From: Pavlovales sp. CCMP2436
Lineage: Eukaryota > Haptophyta > Pavlovophyceae > Pavlovales
DNA length: 16,008 bases
Direction: 5' to 3'
NCBI GenBank assembly: GCA_026770615.1
Contig: MU631451.1
Location: 143,462 to 159,469, forward strand
Both the position numbers and the translations under genes were made by a program. The notes beneath the pieces are model-generated. The model saw only the letters and a list, made by a program, of their open reading frames with translations. It was not told where the DNA came from and ran no database searches. Shown piece by piece: positions 7,661-14,856 of this stretch. Every line of letters starts with the position of its first letter. Positions within the stretch are counted from its first letter, which is position 1.

Positions 7661-9787
7661 GCTATCCAGCTTCTACGCGCTGCCTGCCGGCGCTGTCGTG
7701 GGGAGGCTCGTTGGCGCCGTTTGCGGCCCGTGCAACACCCACGCGCTCCGGTCGACTTCGCAGACCCGGAGACCAATCGCCCACTGTTCCTGCACATGAT
7801 TAAGCAGCGGCCAAAGCTCGAGGTCGTGGGCTCGTCCGTGCAGGTAGACGAGGAGTACCTCGACCTCAACGCCGCCGGGCTCGCCGCAACCAACCTGCCG
7901 GCTATCAAGCAGCTGTTCGGCGAGCCGCCAGGGTCCGAGCTGAGCCCGTGGCAGCGTGCGCGGGGATTCGCCGAGTATATGGCACATGCCATCGCCGGCG
8001 GAGACAACACATCTCCCTTCTTTCGCGGCATCCCGCCGGGCAACGTGCTGGAGAACTGCTCGAGGCGCGCAGCTACTCTCGGTCCGCTCACCCGAGTACG
8101 CACGTCGCCAGGTGAGCTGCTGCATCCCCCACAGACCCTTTCAAGCTCGTCTATACGGCACCTCCCGGACTTTCAACAACAACAACACCGACAGCTTTTA
8201 TCATCACCACCATCATCTTCATCATAATACTAATACCGCGTAATAATACTAATACATATACAAATACAAATACAATCAATGTTAGTAATAATCATCGTCG
8301 TCATCATCATCATCATCATCATAATGATTATGGTAATCACGATAATCATGATAATAATCGTGATAATAATCGTAATAATCATCATCATCCTCCTCATCGC
8401 TAACCGGCCCACCCACCGATGACAACTTTTATTTCTATTTCTATTTCTTTACGAATAAAGTGGATAAACTCGAATATTTGCGAATGTAAATATGAATATT
8501 AATAACAATGATCGCAATAATTATCATAGTCGCCATAAAAATGATGAAAGAACGTATTTGTTTTTGTTTTTTTTGATCTTAATAATCTAGACCACAAAAA
8601 CCACCACCACAGGTGGCCTACAGTACTATGACGTAGACCCGACCGCCGCCAAGCTCTTCTTGATGGACTGGTACATCCACGCGAACTCCAAAGCCTTCGG
8701 CTCCACGCTCGGGTTCAAGGTGTACCAGCCGCCCGAGGAGTACGGGCTGTGGCTCCGCGCACTCGATTTCAACCTCTTCGCGGCTCGCGTGCAGGAGGCG
8801 AACTTCCCGTGGGCAAACAAGTACGCCCCCTCCGAGGGCGACATTCTCAACATGCTCGTGCCGCTGTGGAGCCGGTGACTGCAGCAGTTCACCCAGCTGC
8901 TCGAGCTGCGCCCCCGACCTTACGCCAGTCTCGGTGAGTAAGCCAACCACCACACCCCGCCCGCACCCCGTACCCACCCCGCGCGCGCACCGGCGAGCTA
9001 ACCCGGCACGAACCCGCTGCCCACTTGCGCGCCCGCAGATACAGTCATGGGCAGGATCGACGACTCGCTGCCGCTCGTCTGTGGTAACATACGGATCCTC
9101 GTCGACAACGGCCCGCGCTCGATGGCCGCTACCTTGCTCGACCTAACGGAGCTGGAGCGCAGGCGCGGCGCCGTCGCAGCGACGACACGTGCTGGTGGCC
9201 GGCCGCCTACGGTGCAATACTGCGGTACGTGCCGCCACGTGCGACACTGGAAGGGCGGGTGCCAAGCCGGGGCGTGTGCAGGTGGCTGCGTCAAAGTGTG
9301 CGCGAGGTGCCTCCACGCACACCACGACGCGCGCGTCTGCTCCGAGTGCCCTACGGCAGAGGAGACCGGCAAGTGCGCGCCCCGCTGCCACGTGTGCCTA
9401 CATCCTGGCACGCAGGCCACGCACGCGCGCACCGCGGCTGGCTGCGACGCGTGCCCGCCCGGGAGTGGCTGCTCGGCCGTCCCCCAGCCGCCAGCAGACA
9501 CCCCCACAGGCTCCGATGCCGACGCGGTGATGGCCGACGCCGGTCCAACCGACGTGGTGGGAGACGGCGCCGTCGCCGGCCACGACATAGCCGACGACGG
9601 CCACGGCGGCGATCTGGTCGGCAACAATTTAACCGGTGCCGAGGACCGTGGCGACATCGTAGACTCTTCCTCCGACGACGACGACGACAACGACGACGAC
9701 TGGGTACCCGGCCCGGACGCCCCCAACCTCGACGACCGCGAGTTCCAAGACGACAGCGACTCGGACGACTGCCAGCCAGAGCCCTAG
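7661..9787 (+). CDS. Three-exon Cys-rich protein with acidic tail; in-frame TGA in exon 2
   Basis: Exon 1 is about 7661-8111; its start is uncertain (acceptor CTATCCAG at 7669, or first in-frame ATG at 7796). Exon 2 is 8613-8933 and exon 3 is 9039-9787. The introns are 8112-8612 (GTGAGC...CACCACCACAG) and 8934-9038 (GTGAGTAAG...CGCCCGCAG). Both split a codon after its first base, and the frame continues across both. From the ATG the product would be 461 residues, apart from TGA at 8876-8878 (codon 194). Coding character continues after it (LQQFTQLLELRPRPYASL) to the consensus donor. Exon 1 has RPLFLHMIKQRPKLEVVGSS and exon 2 LFLMDWYIHANSKAFGSTLG. Exon 3 has a cluster of about 17 Cys with His (QYCGTCRHVRHWKGGC, CARCLHAHHDARVCSEC, CAPRCHVC), likely zinc-binding, and an Asp/Ser-rich tail. 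The family was not recognised. Lying between long inverted repeats, it may be an element's own gene. Confidence 0.7.
8200..8400. repeat. AT-rich triplet microsatellites inside intron 1
   Basis: The 501-bp intron 8112-8612 contains CAACAACAACAA, ATCATCACC, TACAAATACAAATACAA and long CAT/ATC/AAT runs (8295-8395), some nearly palindromic (GATAATCATGATAATAATCG). It is much more AT-rich than its exons. Confidence 0.8.
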
Positions 9788-10014
9788 CCGCCGCATGACC
9801 TTCTCGCCGCCGGCTTCAGGTGATTACTGGCCACGTCTCAGCCCCCCGCTCCCCCCCCACCCCACCCCCCTCGGGACTGACCATGAAGTTATCTGTCTAA
9901 ATGTGTAATATTCAACTATATGACTATAATCTATATGATAATGATCGCCAAATTAAATATATAGAACTAGACTGCTTCATTATACACGATTTCGAAGATG
10001 AATCATCGCGTGGA
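9788..10014. other. 3' region of the Cys-rich gene
   Basis: After the TAG there is a C-rich stretch (9840-9870) and then AT-rich sequence with ATATGACTATAATCTATATG and AAATTAAATATATAG (about 9915-9965), suitable for a 3' UTR and polyadenylation region. No gene is visible. Confidence 0.45.
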
Positions 10015-10320
10015 TCAGGCCCTAGATGACTGGTGGTCGAGTGCCCGGCGGGTGCTCGCATATCCCCGCAAATAGGTGCGCAGACTCTGCTCAACGCATT
10101 TAATGCTCTGACGAGCAGTCCGTCGGCGATGGGTACCACTCCCGCTGAGCACCGCCGTGTTGTTCCTAATAAGCACAGTGTCTAACTCACCATTGCACGT
10201 GCGATCAGTCCTGGACGAGCTGCCCCCCAAGCAGGAGGTACGCCAGCCGCCCCTGCTCCCGGTCGGCGTAGATGAGCTCGGTCTTGCTCGGCGTCGGCGG
10301 CTCATCGGCGACGAGGTGCA
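10015..10320 (-). pseudogene. Decayed coding remnant, family unknown
   Basis: Reading leftwards out of the right repeat, one frame gives PPTPSKTELIYADREQGRLA then YLLLGGQLVQD before a stop near 10203. Shifting one base, the next frame goes on as RTCNGELDTVLIRNNTAVLS and then CVEQSLRTYLRGYAS. Both parts look protein-like (hydrophobic core, balanced charge) and join naturally, so this appears to be a frameshifted remnant. It could be an old gene of the block 2 element that began in the repeat. I cannot assign a family. Confidence 0.35.
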
Positions 10321-10839
10321 CCGCGGGCACGAGACAGACACCCTTCGCCACCGTCGTATACGCTGTCTCACTTGATCTGGACACTGGTCCAGCCTGCGCA
10401 CGGCGAGGGGTGGGGTGGGAGGCGCAAGGGGCACGCGTGAGCCGCTTGCGCGCAACTGCGCAGGCGGATGACCTACAAATACCACCCCGCCGGCATGGGG
10501 CGGATCGGTGTGTCCCTACCGGCGAACGTACGGGTTCGGCCCGTAATCTCCAAATATGGGGTCCATCGGCGAACTGGTTCGTCCACACGGCCCTGGCCGC
10601 CGGGGACGCCGCGAGAAGGTGCACAAACCCAACGCCCGCGCAGGCCATCCTCTCAGCGGTGACAGGGGCGCACGCGGGCGAATGTGAAGCGCGGCAGGCC
10701 CGATTTATGGCGTGTACCAAGTAGCGCCGCACCGTGAACGCCTGGTACTCGACCCCAGCAGGCGGTGCGGGCGTCCCCGCGCGCTGCTCCGGCCGCCGGG
10801 ACCGGGAGTCGGCCATTTTGGCCACCCAATGGAAAAAAC
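10317..10839 (-). repeat. Right copy of block 2 long inverted repeat
   Basis: The reverse complement starts TTTTTTCCATTGGGTGGCC and tracks 6976-7497 to the end, where both read roughly TCTGYCTCGTGYCCG before diverging. The outer palindrome TGGCCATTTTGGCCA is conserved. The pair encloses the three-exon gene, giving an overall unit of about 3.9 kb. No target duplication is obvious at the outer edges. Confidence 0.8.
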
Positions 10840-11338
10840 GAACTTCGGCTTTCAACACGTGAATGGCGACGGAAACTGCCTGATTTATGCGGCGCACTAA
10901 AGAGCTCATGGCGACCAGCCAGCTGGAACGCAGCCATACAAATACGGGAGGCGGCAATCACACTAGCAATCGCCCTCCCGGTGAAGGTTAAGAAGGCCCT
11001 CAGGCTATACAGACCGGATATAGACCCGGATGACCCCATGGGGAATGACCTAGACCACAGTAAGGGACCCAACTTCTGGCCAATAGCCAATAGCAGCGCA
11101 AGCAAAACACGGCCTTCCCCACTTCCCAGCAAACCAGGCCGCATGGATGTTAGACAACATGCTCCACAGCATAGCGACAGTCATGGGAACAGACATCGCG
11201 GTGCTGAAACTAAGCAGAGACTCCGGCAAAGTGGGCGACATTATCGATCTATATTACGCATACACCCCGCACCACCCGCGGAGCGGCAGTACCACCTGGA
11301 TACACCGAACTCCTACAGGAGGCAGAGTACGGTAGAAT
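10829..11338 (+). pseudogene. OTU-like cysteine protease fragment, frameshifted
   Basis: From ATG 10829 the frame reads MEKTNFGFQHVNGDGNCLIY then AAH and a TAA. DGNCLIYA matches the OTU-family active-site motif (Asp, then the nucleophile Cys in DGNCL-F/Y-A). In the next frame the family-like helix NAAIQIREAAITLAIALPV follows, and a second shift near 11130 gives NQAAWMLDNMLHSIATVMGT, DIAVLKLSRDSGKVGDIIDL and YYAYTP, where OTU domains have a Trp helix and then a beta-strand. A possible C-terminal His lies in TTWIHRTPT. OTU proteins cleave ubiquitin chains, and OTU domains also occur in some retrotransposon and viral polyproteins. At least two frameshifts make this a relic. Its start codon lies at the outer tip of the block 2 right repeat. 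Confidence 0.65.
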
Positions 11339-11589
11339 AAGACCATCGGTGAATTGCTCACGGCATCGAGCAGCGGGCAATGCAGACAAATATGCGTAAT
11401 CACCATCGACGCCAACATGACACACTTCGAGGCGACACGAGAAATTTAGTAAAACAACTGACAAGCAATGAGAGGGTGGGAGGGAGGGGGAGGGGGGAGG
11501 TGGGCTGGCGCAGAAGTTCACTTCCTCTGCATGTATTATGTGCTGTAGGTGCGGTGCGTGCGCAGGCGAGCCGCATTTCGAGACGAGCG
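11339..11589. other. No gene seen; purine-rich tract
   Basis: This sequence has mixed composition. It contains a G/A-rich run (GGGTGGGAGGGAGGGGGAGG, 11476-11495) and no convincing coding frame. It separates the OTU relic from the repeat nest. Confidence 0.5.
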
Positions 11590-11740
11590 AGATGCAGCAG
11601 AGGTTGATCAGCGCGCAAGTCGAGTGTCGTCGACAGTCGTGTGCCTGATCAGTCTTAGCGGGAATGACGGTATCTGGGGGCTCGGGAGCTGGTCCCAGTT
11701 TAAACTGGGAGACCGCGAACGGGACCGGACGTTTTAATAG
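11590..11740 (-). repeat. Repeat family R, copy D (inverted)
   Basis: The reverse complement runs from AAAACGTCC through a G/C-rich part to CAGATACCGTC, CGCTAAGACTGATCAG and GCGCGCTGATCAACCTC. It aligns with copy A at 11973-12150 (TAAACGTCC, CGGATACCGTC, CGCTAATCAG, GCGCGCTGACCGACCTC) in opposite orientation. The internal portion of A (GTGTTGAAAAACACTC) is missing here. It also contains an 18-bp palindromic run, CCCAGTTTAAACTGGG, at about 11694-11709. Confidence 0.6.
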
Positions 11741-11764
11741 ATATATATCCCTGCTGCCAGGACT

Positions 11765-11806
11765 AACGTCTGACGTCGACCAAGTCAGTGAGTGAACAAC
11801 ACCTGT
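11765..11806 (+). repeat. Perfect 42-bp inverted repeat, left arm
   Basis: This 42-bp stretch, starting AACGTCTGACGTCGACC and ending CAACACCTGT, is the exact reverse complement of 13014-13055. The two arms flank about 1.2 kb that includes the Pro/Ser-rich ORF and repeat copies A and B. Perfect identity amid otherwise diverged repeats points to a recent duplication or inversion, or to conserved terminal sequence. Confidence 0.85.
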
Positions 11807-11826
11807 TGAACCATGCTGAACCGCTG

Positions 11827-11890
11827 GCGACGCAGCGCTCAGACCAGCACAACATTCAGAACAGTCAGACGCCAGCTTGAATCCCTATCA
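11827..11890 (+). repeat. 64-bp dispersed repeat, copy 1 (truncated MITE-like)
   Basis: This is identical to 15696-15759 except for one base. It begins GCGACGCAGCGCTCAGACC and ends TTGAATCCCTATCA. It runs into a TA microsatellite (11891-11908), where the second copy instead continues to a right terminal repeat. This copy therefore looks like a truncated left half of the same small element. Confidence 0.85.
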
Positions 11891-11972
11891 TATATATATA
11901 TATATATATTTACACAGACTGGTAGACTAACGTACAGTAGCCTGCGCACGGGGGAGGTGTGTTGTGTAAGTT

Positions 11973-12150
11973 TCTGTTAAACGTCCGTTCCGAGAGGATC
12001 TCACTGGATTAAGTGTTGAAAAACACTCAGATCCAGGGATCCACGGGTCCCGAGCACACGGATACCGTCTCCACCGCTAATCAGTTCAGACACACGACGA
12101 TCGACGACTGACGACTCTCGACTGGCGCGCTGACCGACCTCCACTGCTCT
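11973..12150 (+). repeat. Repeat family R, copy A
   Basis: This copy starts at TGTTAAACGTCCG and contains AAGTGTTGAAAAACACTCAG, GAGCACACGGATACCGTC and CGCTAATCAG. It aligns in the same orientation with B (12884-13005) and C (13371-13460) and in reverse with D. The first 30-60 bases are best conserved among A, B and C. A and B flank the minus-strand ORF as direct repeats. Confidence 0.65.
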
Positions 12151-12315
12151 CCCTCGCGTCGTCTGAAAATGCAGCACCGTCTGCGAGCGCGGCACACCTG
12201 CGCGACTCACAAAACATCACTTCTTCACTTGCCTGTATCACATATATTGCGATTCTTGCCCCGAGGCCAGGACAGAAATCGCAATAAATATACGCGGCTT
12301 GTCTGCTGGCCCAGT

Positions 12316-12906
12316 CTATCCCACTCCTTGCCGGTGGTGGGCCTCGGGCACAGGGCTTTGGGACGCGGGAAATCGCGGGCTTGGTGGCTCATGATTGTGT
12401 TTTGGCAGCTTTGAGTTTGCTGGCTCATATTTGATGTTGGGTTTCTTGCCGCCTGAATGGTGTGTCAGCGTGGTTGACTGGATGGTCTCAAAAGCCCGTT
12501 TGGTAGATGAGCGCATTGTGCGTGGGTGATTTTCGTGTATGGATATGACGGGCTTGTCCGATATTAATGCGTGCTTGTTTGAGGGGCCTGCTGCGGATTC
12601 GTGGTGTATGGTGGGACTAGATGGTCCTGTTTTGGGTTCCTGATGTATGATGGGACTGGCTGCTCCTGGTAGTGCTGAGGGTGTGGCTCGAGACGGTTTC
12701 TTCTGGATGCGCTTTGGGGGTATGACTCGAAGCGGTCTCTTCTGGATTTGTTTTTTCACGATTGGTACGCGTAAGCGTGGCTGTCCTCGGCTGGGCCCGA
12801 GGGTGGGCCCAGGCTGCATGAGGGGTATGGTCGGGTCTGCACCTGGGAATGAGGCTTCGTCTGGTAGTGTATTTGTGGTAAAAATATCTAGAAATACGTC
12901 CGTCCC
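12316..12906 (-). CDS. Basic Pro/Ser/His-rich hypothetical ORF
   Basis: The frame is open from about 12911 to TAG at 12316-12318. A plausible acceptor (CCTGACAG) would start an exon at 12906, giving 196 residues. Otherwise the first ATG is at 12819, giving 167. The protein is basic and low in complexity: RLRVPIVKKQIQKRPLRVIP, near-repeats (QKRPLRVIPPKR and QKKPSRATPSAL; SPIIHQEPKTGPSSPTIHHE), then EPANSKLPKHNHEPPSPRFP. It is probably disordered. Base composition is more balanced than in the GC-rich genes. It sits between direct copies of repeat R and between the 42-bp inverted arms, so it may be an element-encoded protein. The family is unknown, and it could be non-coding. Confidence 0.4.
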   Translation of the reverse strand, partial: GTDVFLDIFTTNTLPDEASFPGADPTIPLMQPGPTLGPSRGQPRLRVPIVKKQIQKRPLRVIPPKRIQKKPSRATPSALPGAASPIIHQEPKTGPSSPTIHHESAAGPSNKHALISDKPVISIHENHPRTMRSSTKRAFETIQSTTLTHHSGGKKPNIKYEPANSKLPKHNHEPPSPRFPASQSPVPEAHHRQGVG

Positions 12907-13005
12907 CTGTCAGGTCTCCACCGGACCCAAGTGTTGAAATATAGTCGGATCAAGGAACCTTTGCAGAGCACACAGATACCGTCCCCACCACTAAGGCTGA
13001 TCAGA
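12884..13005 (+). repeat. Repeat family R, copy B
   Basis: This copy shares AAATACGTCCGTCC, CCAAGTGTTGAAA, GAGCACACAGATACCGTC and CACTAAGGCTGATCAG with A and (inverted) D. Its right end, CTGATCAG (12997-13004), and the left end of D, CTGATCAG (11645-11652), could be the tips of imperfect terminal repeats of one 1.36-kb element. Confidence 0.6.
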
Positions 13006-13013
13006 CTTCGGGG

Positions 13014-13055
13014 ACAGGTGTTGTTCACTCACTGACTTGGTCGACGTCAGACGTT
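13014..13055 (-). repeat. Perfect 42-bp inverted repeat, right arm
   Basis: Exact reverse complement of 11765-11806. It lies about 9 bp beyond the right end of repeat copy B. Confidence 0.85.
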
Positions 13056-13079
13056 ATAAGCAGACAAATTAACCTCCGA

Positions 13080-13460
13080 TCGCCTGTATCCCACAGTGAA
13101 ATTCTTATGTCCACGAGGGGCAAGAATCACACGATGGGGGCTCATTGTGGTCCCGGTCTACCCCACTCCTTCAGGAGAGTGGGCCTCGAGCTCAATATGT
13201 TGGGGTGTGTTTTCGGGGCATTATTTTCCCTTTCCTTATTGCGCTTTTGGCGCGCCTCTGCTGGCTGCTGGGGTGTGCGGGTCTGTGTCGCTGCTATGGG
13301 CTGTGTGGTTGTGCGCATAGCACGGTGATGTGTGGCTCTGACGGCGGTCGCTCCGCTATTATCTAAGTGTCAAGTTAAACGTGCGTCCGCCCCGGGAGGC
13401 TCGCACTGGAACCAAGCGCTGAAAAAACACTCGGATCAGCGTGCCGAAAATACCCCCGAG
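13080..13460 (+). repeat. Second, gene-less unit paralogous to 12220-12350, ending in repeat copy C
   Basis: CGCCTGTATCCCACA, a polypurine GGCAAGAATC, and GTCTACCCCACTCC...GTGGGCCTCG parallel GCCTGTATCACATA, ATTCTTGCC and GTCTATCCCACTCC...GTGGGCCTCG at 12220-12350. At 13371 the sequence becomes repeat R (AAGTTAAACGTGCGTCCG, CCAAGCGCTGAAAAAACACT). The reading frames inside (13096-13366) are short and overlap in several frames, so no gene is called. Confidence 0.55.
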
Positions 13461-14050
13461 TGTCGATTTTTCGACATGCCAGCGGGCAACCGGGCCGATG
13501 GCTCGAAGCGGCCCGACGACAGTGAATGATAGCGGCCGCGACACCATTGGTGACGTGCGCGCACCTGCGCGCAGCTCGCCGGTGCGTATAAAGCCGAAAT
13601 TGGCCGCGGCTGGCCAGAAGCGCGTGCTCCGCGGTAGTCTACTGGTGCGGGACGAAGCCCACCCTTACCACCGCGATGCGCGCAAGCAGATGCTTGGCAA
13701 GCCCCATGAGCGCAGCCGCATCGCGGGTTGGAGCCCGGCAGCGCCGTCGTCGCACCTTGATCACGCGCTGCACCGCTCGCATCTGTCATCCCGCGTGGAA
13801 GTAAGCGGTCGGCGAGGTGCGCGAGCTTGGATGTGGAGAGCACCTCGAGCTTGCGTGTGCGCGTGCAGCAGGTCTGCGCGTTGGCCTCGCGAGCCTCCTC
13901 CACGTGCGTGCGTGGCTGTGGTGCGGGAGCTGCATCTCGGTACCAGCCGTGCCACCCCGCCGGCCGCACGTGCAGAGGCCGCGCGCGCTGAAGCTGCGCG
14001 CGCGCTTCCTGCACCGGAGGTAATTCCGCTCGATCTCACGATCCGCTGGT
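13461..14050. other. GC-rich stretch without a confident gene
   Basis: A short hairpin, TGTCGATTTTTCGACA, lies at about 13462-13477. A TATAAA lies at about 13588. Open frames exist on both strands with no recognisable domain. The best candidate is a minus-strand segment around 13910-13795 with helix-like wording (VEEAREANAQTCC, KLEVLSTSKLAHLADRLL), which could be an exon; confidence is low. The right part (13975-14020) is a GCGC-rich low-complexity run. Confidence 0.35.
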
Positions 14051-14325
14051 CCGATCGATGAACTGATTGGAATGTGAATGGGGCACTCGCCAGGAGCATG
14101 CCGCGTGCCCCATTCCAATCGAACCGTCGTCCCGCAATAAACCGAACTTTGCCCCGAAGGCAGATTGAATATAATGCGGCCTCTACCGGAGAATGAAGTA
14201 CCGCTTGTCGGAGCTAGTGTCAAACGGCTGGCTTCAACGGATGACGCGATTTTATGTGGCTTATCAAATTTGAACGAATGAGGGAGGACTTTTTCGAATG
14301 CTTTGTTTTCGTTATCGTTTTCCAT
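14041..14325 (-). pseudogene. AT-rich ORF, possible structural-protein-like fragment
   Basis: ATG at 14325 is in good context (AACCATGG). The protein starts MENDNENKAFEKVLPHSFKF, then ASRLTLAPTSGTSFSGRGRI and IFNLPSGQSSVYCG. The lead of polar residues followed by alternating strands and a G-R-I-I-F-N-L-P-S-G-Q strand gives a beta-sandwich impression, as in some small-virus or polinton-like capsid proteins. That is an impression only. The frame stays open to 13786, but after about 14040 it enters GC-rich low-complexity DNA of a different character, so the gene seems cut there. It lies 43 bp downstream of the next ORF on the same strand. Confidence 0.45.
14065..14120. repeat. Inverted repeat inside the AT-rich ORF
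   Basis: GATTGGAAT (14065-14073) plus GGGGCA (14080-14085) pair with TGCCCC (14106-14111) plus ATTCCAATC (14112-14120), leaving a 6-base bulge in one arm and a 20-base loop. It lies close to where AT-rich DNA meets GC-rich DNA and may mark a junction. Confidence 0.6.
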
Positions 14326-14368
14326 GGTTTTTCTTATAATTCAAGGATGAGAAGAAAAATACAGAGAA

Positions 14369-14551
14369 TTATTTCTCAAATGACGAGCTAAATCTATCAA
14401 TAAATTTTTTACCAAGAGATTTGACTATTTCTGTTTTGTGTTCACCGACAAATTCATTCATTTGCGTTCTCAATTGTTTTGTTGAACCAAATCCAAGGGC
14501 TGCATCTCCTGATTTACCGAAATGTGATTTTTTAGCTTTGAATCGATACAT
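14369..14551 (-). CDS. Small basic hypothetical protein, AT-rich
   Basis: This is an intact 60-residue ORF beginning MYRFKAKKSHFGKSGDAALG and ending FIDRFSSSFEK. It is Lys-rich with a predicted C-terminal amphipathic helix (around IVKSLGKKFIDRF). Codons are strongly AT-ending, unlike all other genes here. It is followed on the same strand by the ORF starting at 14325. This tight, intronless, co-oriented layout suggests a foreign (viral, virophage- or polinton-like) insert. No family is recognised. It could also be chance, though chance ORFs this clean in AT-rich DNA are uncommon. Confidence 0.45.
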   Translation of the reverse strand: MYRFKAKKSHFGKSGDAALGFGSTKQLRTQMNEFVGEHKTEIVKSLGKKFIDRFSSSFEK

Positions 14552-14856
14552 TCGTCTATACTAGGCTTAGATATTATTTTTTGAGAATTCTTAAAATTGT
14601 GTTCTTAAAGAGCATATCTTTCGTCTGGTAAAACCCGGCCTTCCGCCATTTCCGGAAACTCACACGCTTTTTGCACTTATTATTATTATTATTATTGCTA
14701 TGTTTTTGCATTTATAATATAGTTCATTCAGTTTATATCTAGCTCTATTCTTAACTTATAGACTTTATTATTAAATATCACCAACTTTATTCTTGACGTA
14801 GCGGCGCAAACTCAAAGGCAGGGCCCCGTCAACCGCCGTTCCGCGCGGCAGCGCGC
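14552..14856. other. AT-rich intergenic region with ATT microsatellite
   Basis: The sequence contains TTATTATTATTATTATTATT at about 14678-14697 and many AT-rich words. On the minus strand this is upstream of the small ORF at 14551 and downstream of the membrane protein gene ending at 14857. No gene is seen. Confidence 0.5.

Noticed and set aside
6990..7799. Protein-coding gene in the 515-bp inverted repeat (frame starting MADSRSRRPE)
   Set aside because: Both strands are open, and differences between the two copies are spread over all codon positions, as in non-coding repeat.
8295..8395. CRISPR-like regular repeats
   Set aside because: They are simple triplet microsatellites with no unique spacers, inside a eukaryotic intron.
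8876..8878. TGA as a sense codon throughout this genome
   Set aside because: Other genes here end at TGA (transposase at 2307, membrane protein at 14857), so a general reassignment is not supported.
9790..9835. SECIS-like ATGA...TGAT after the Cys-rich gene, supporting selenocysteine at the TGA
   Set aside because: The spacing is too short, no AA apical loop is present and the stem is poor.
13441..14061. 206-codon plus-strand ORF in the GC-rich stretch
   Set aside because: It has Arg/Ala/Pro-rich wording with no domain, competing frames are open on both strands, and it crosses into the AT-rich island.
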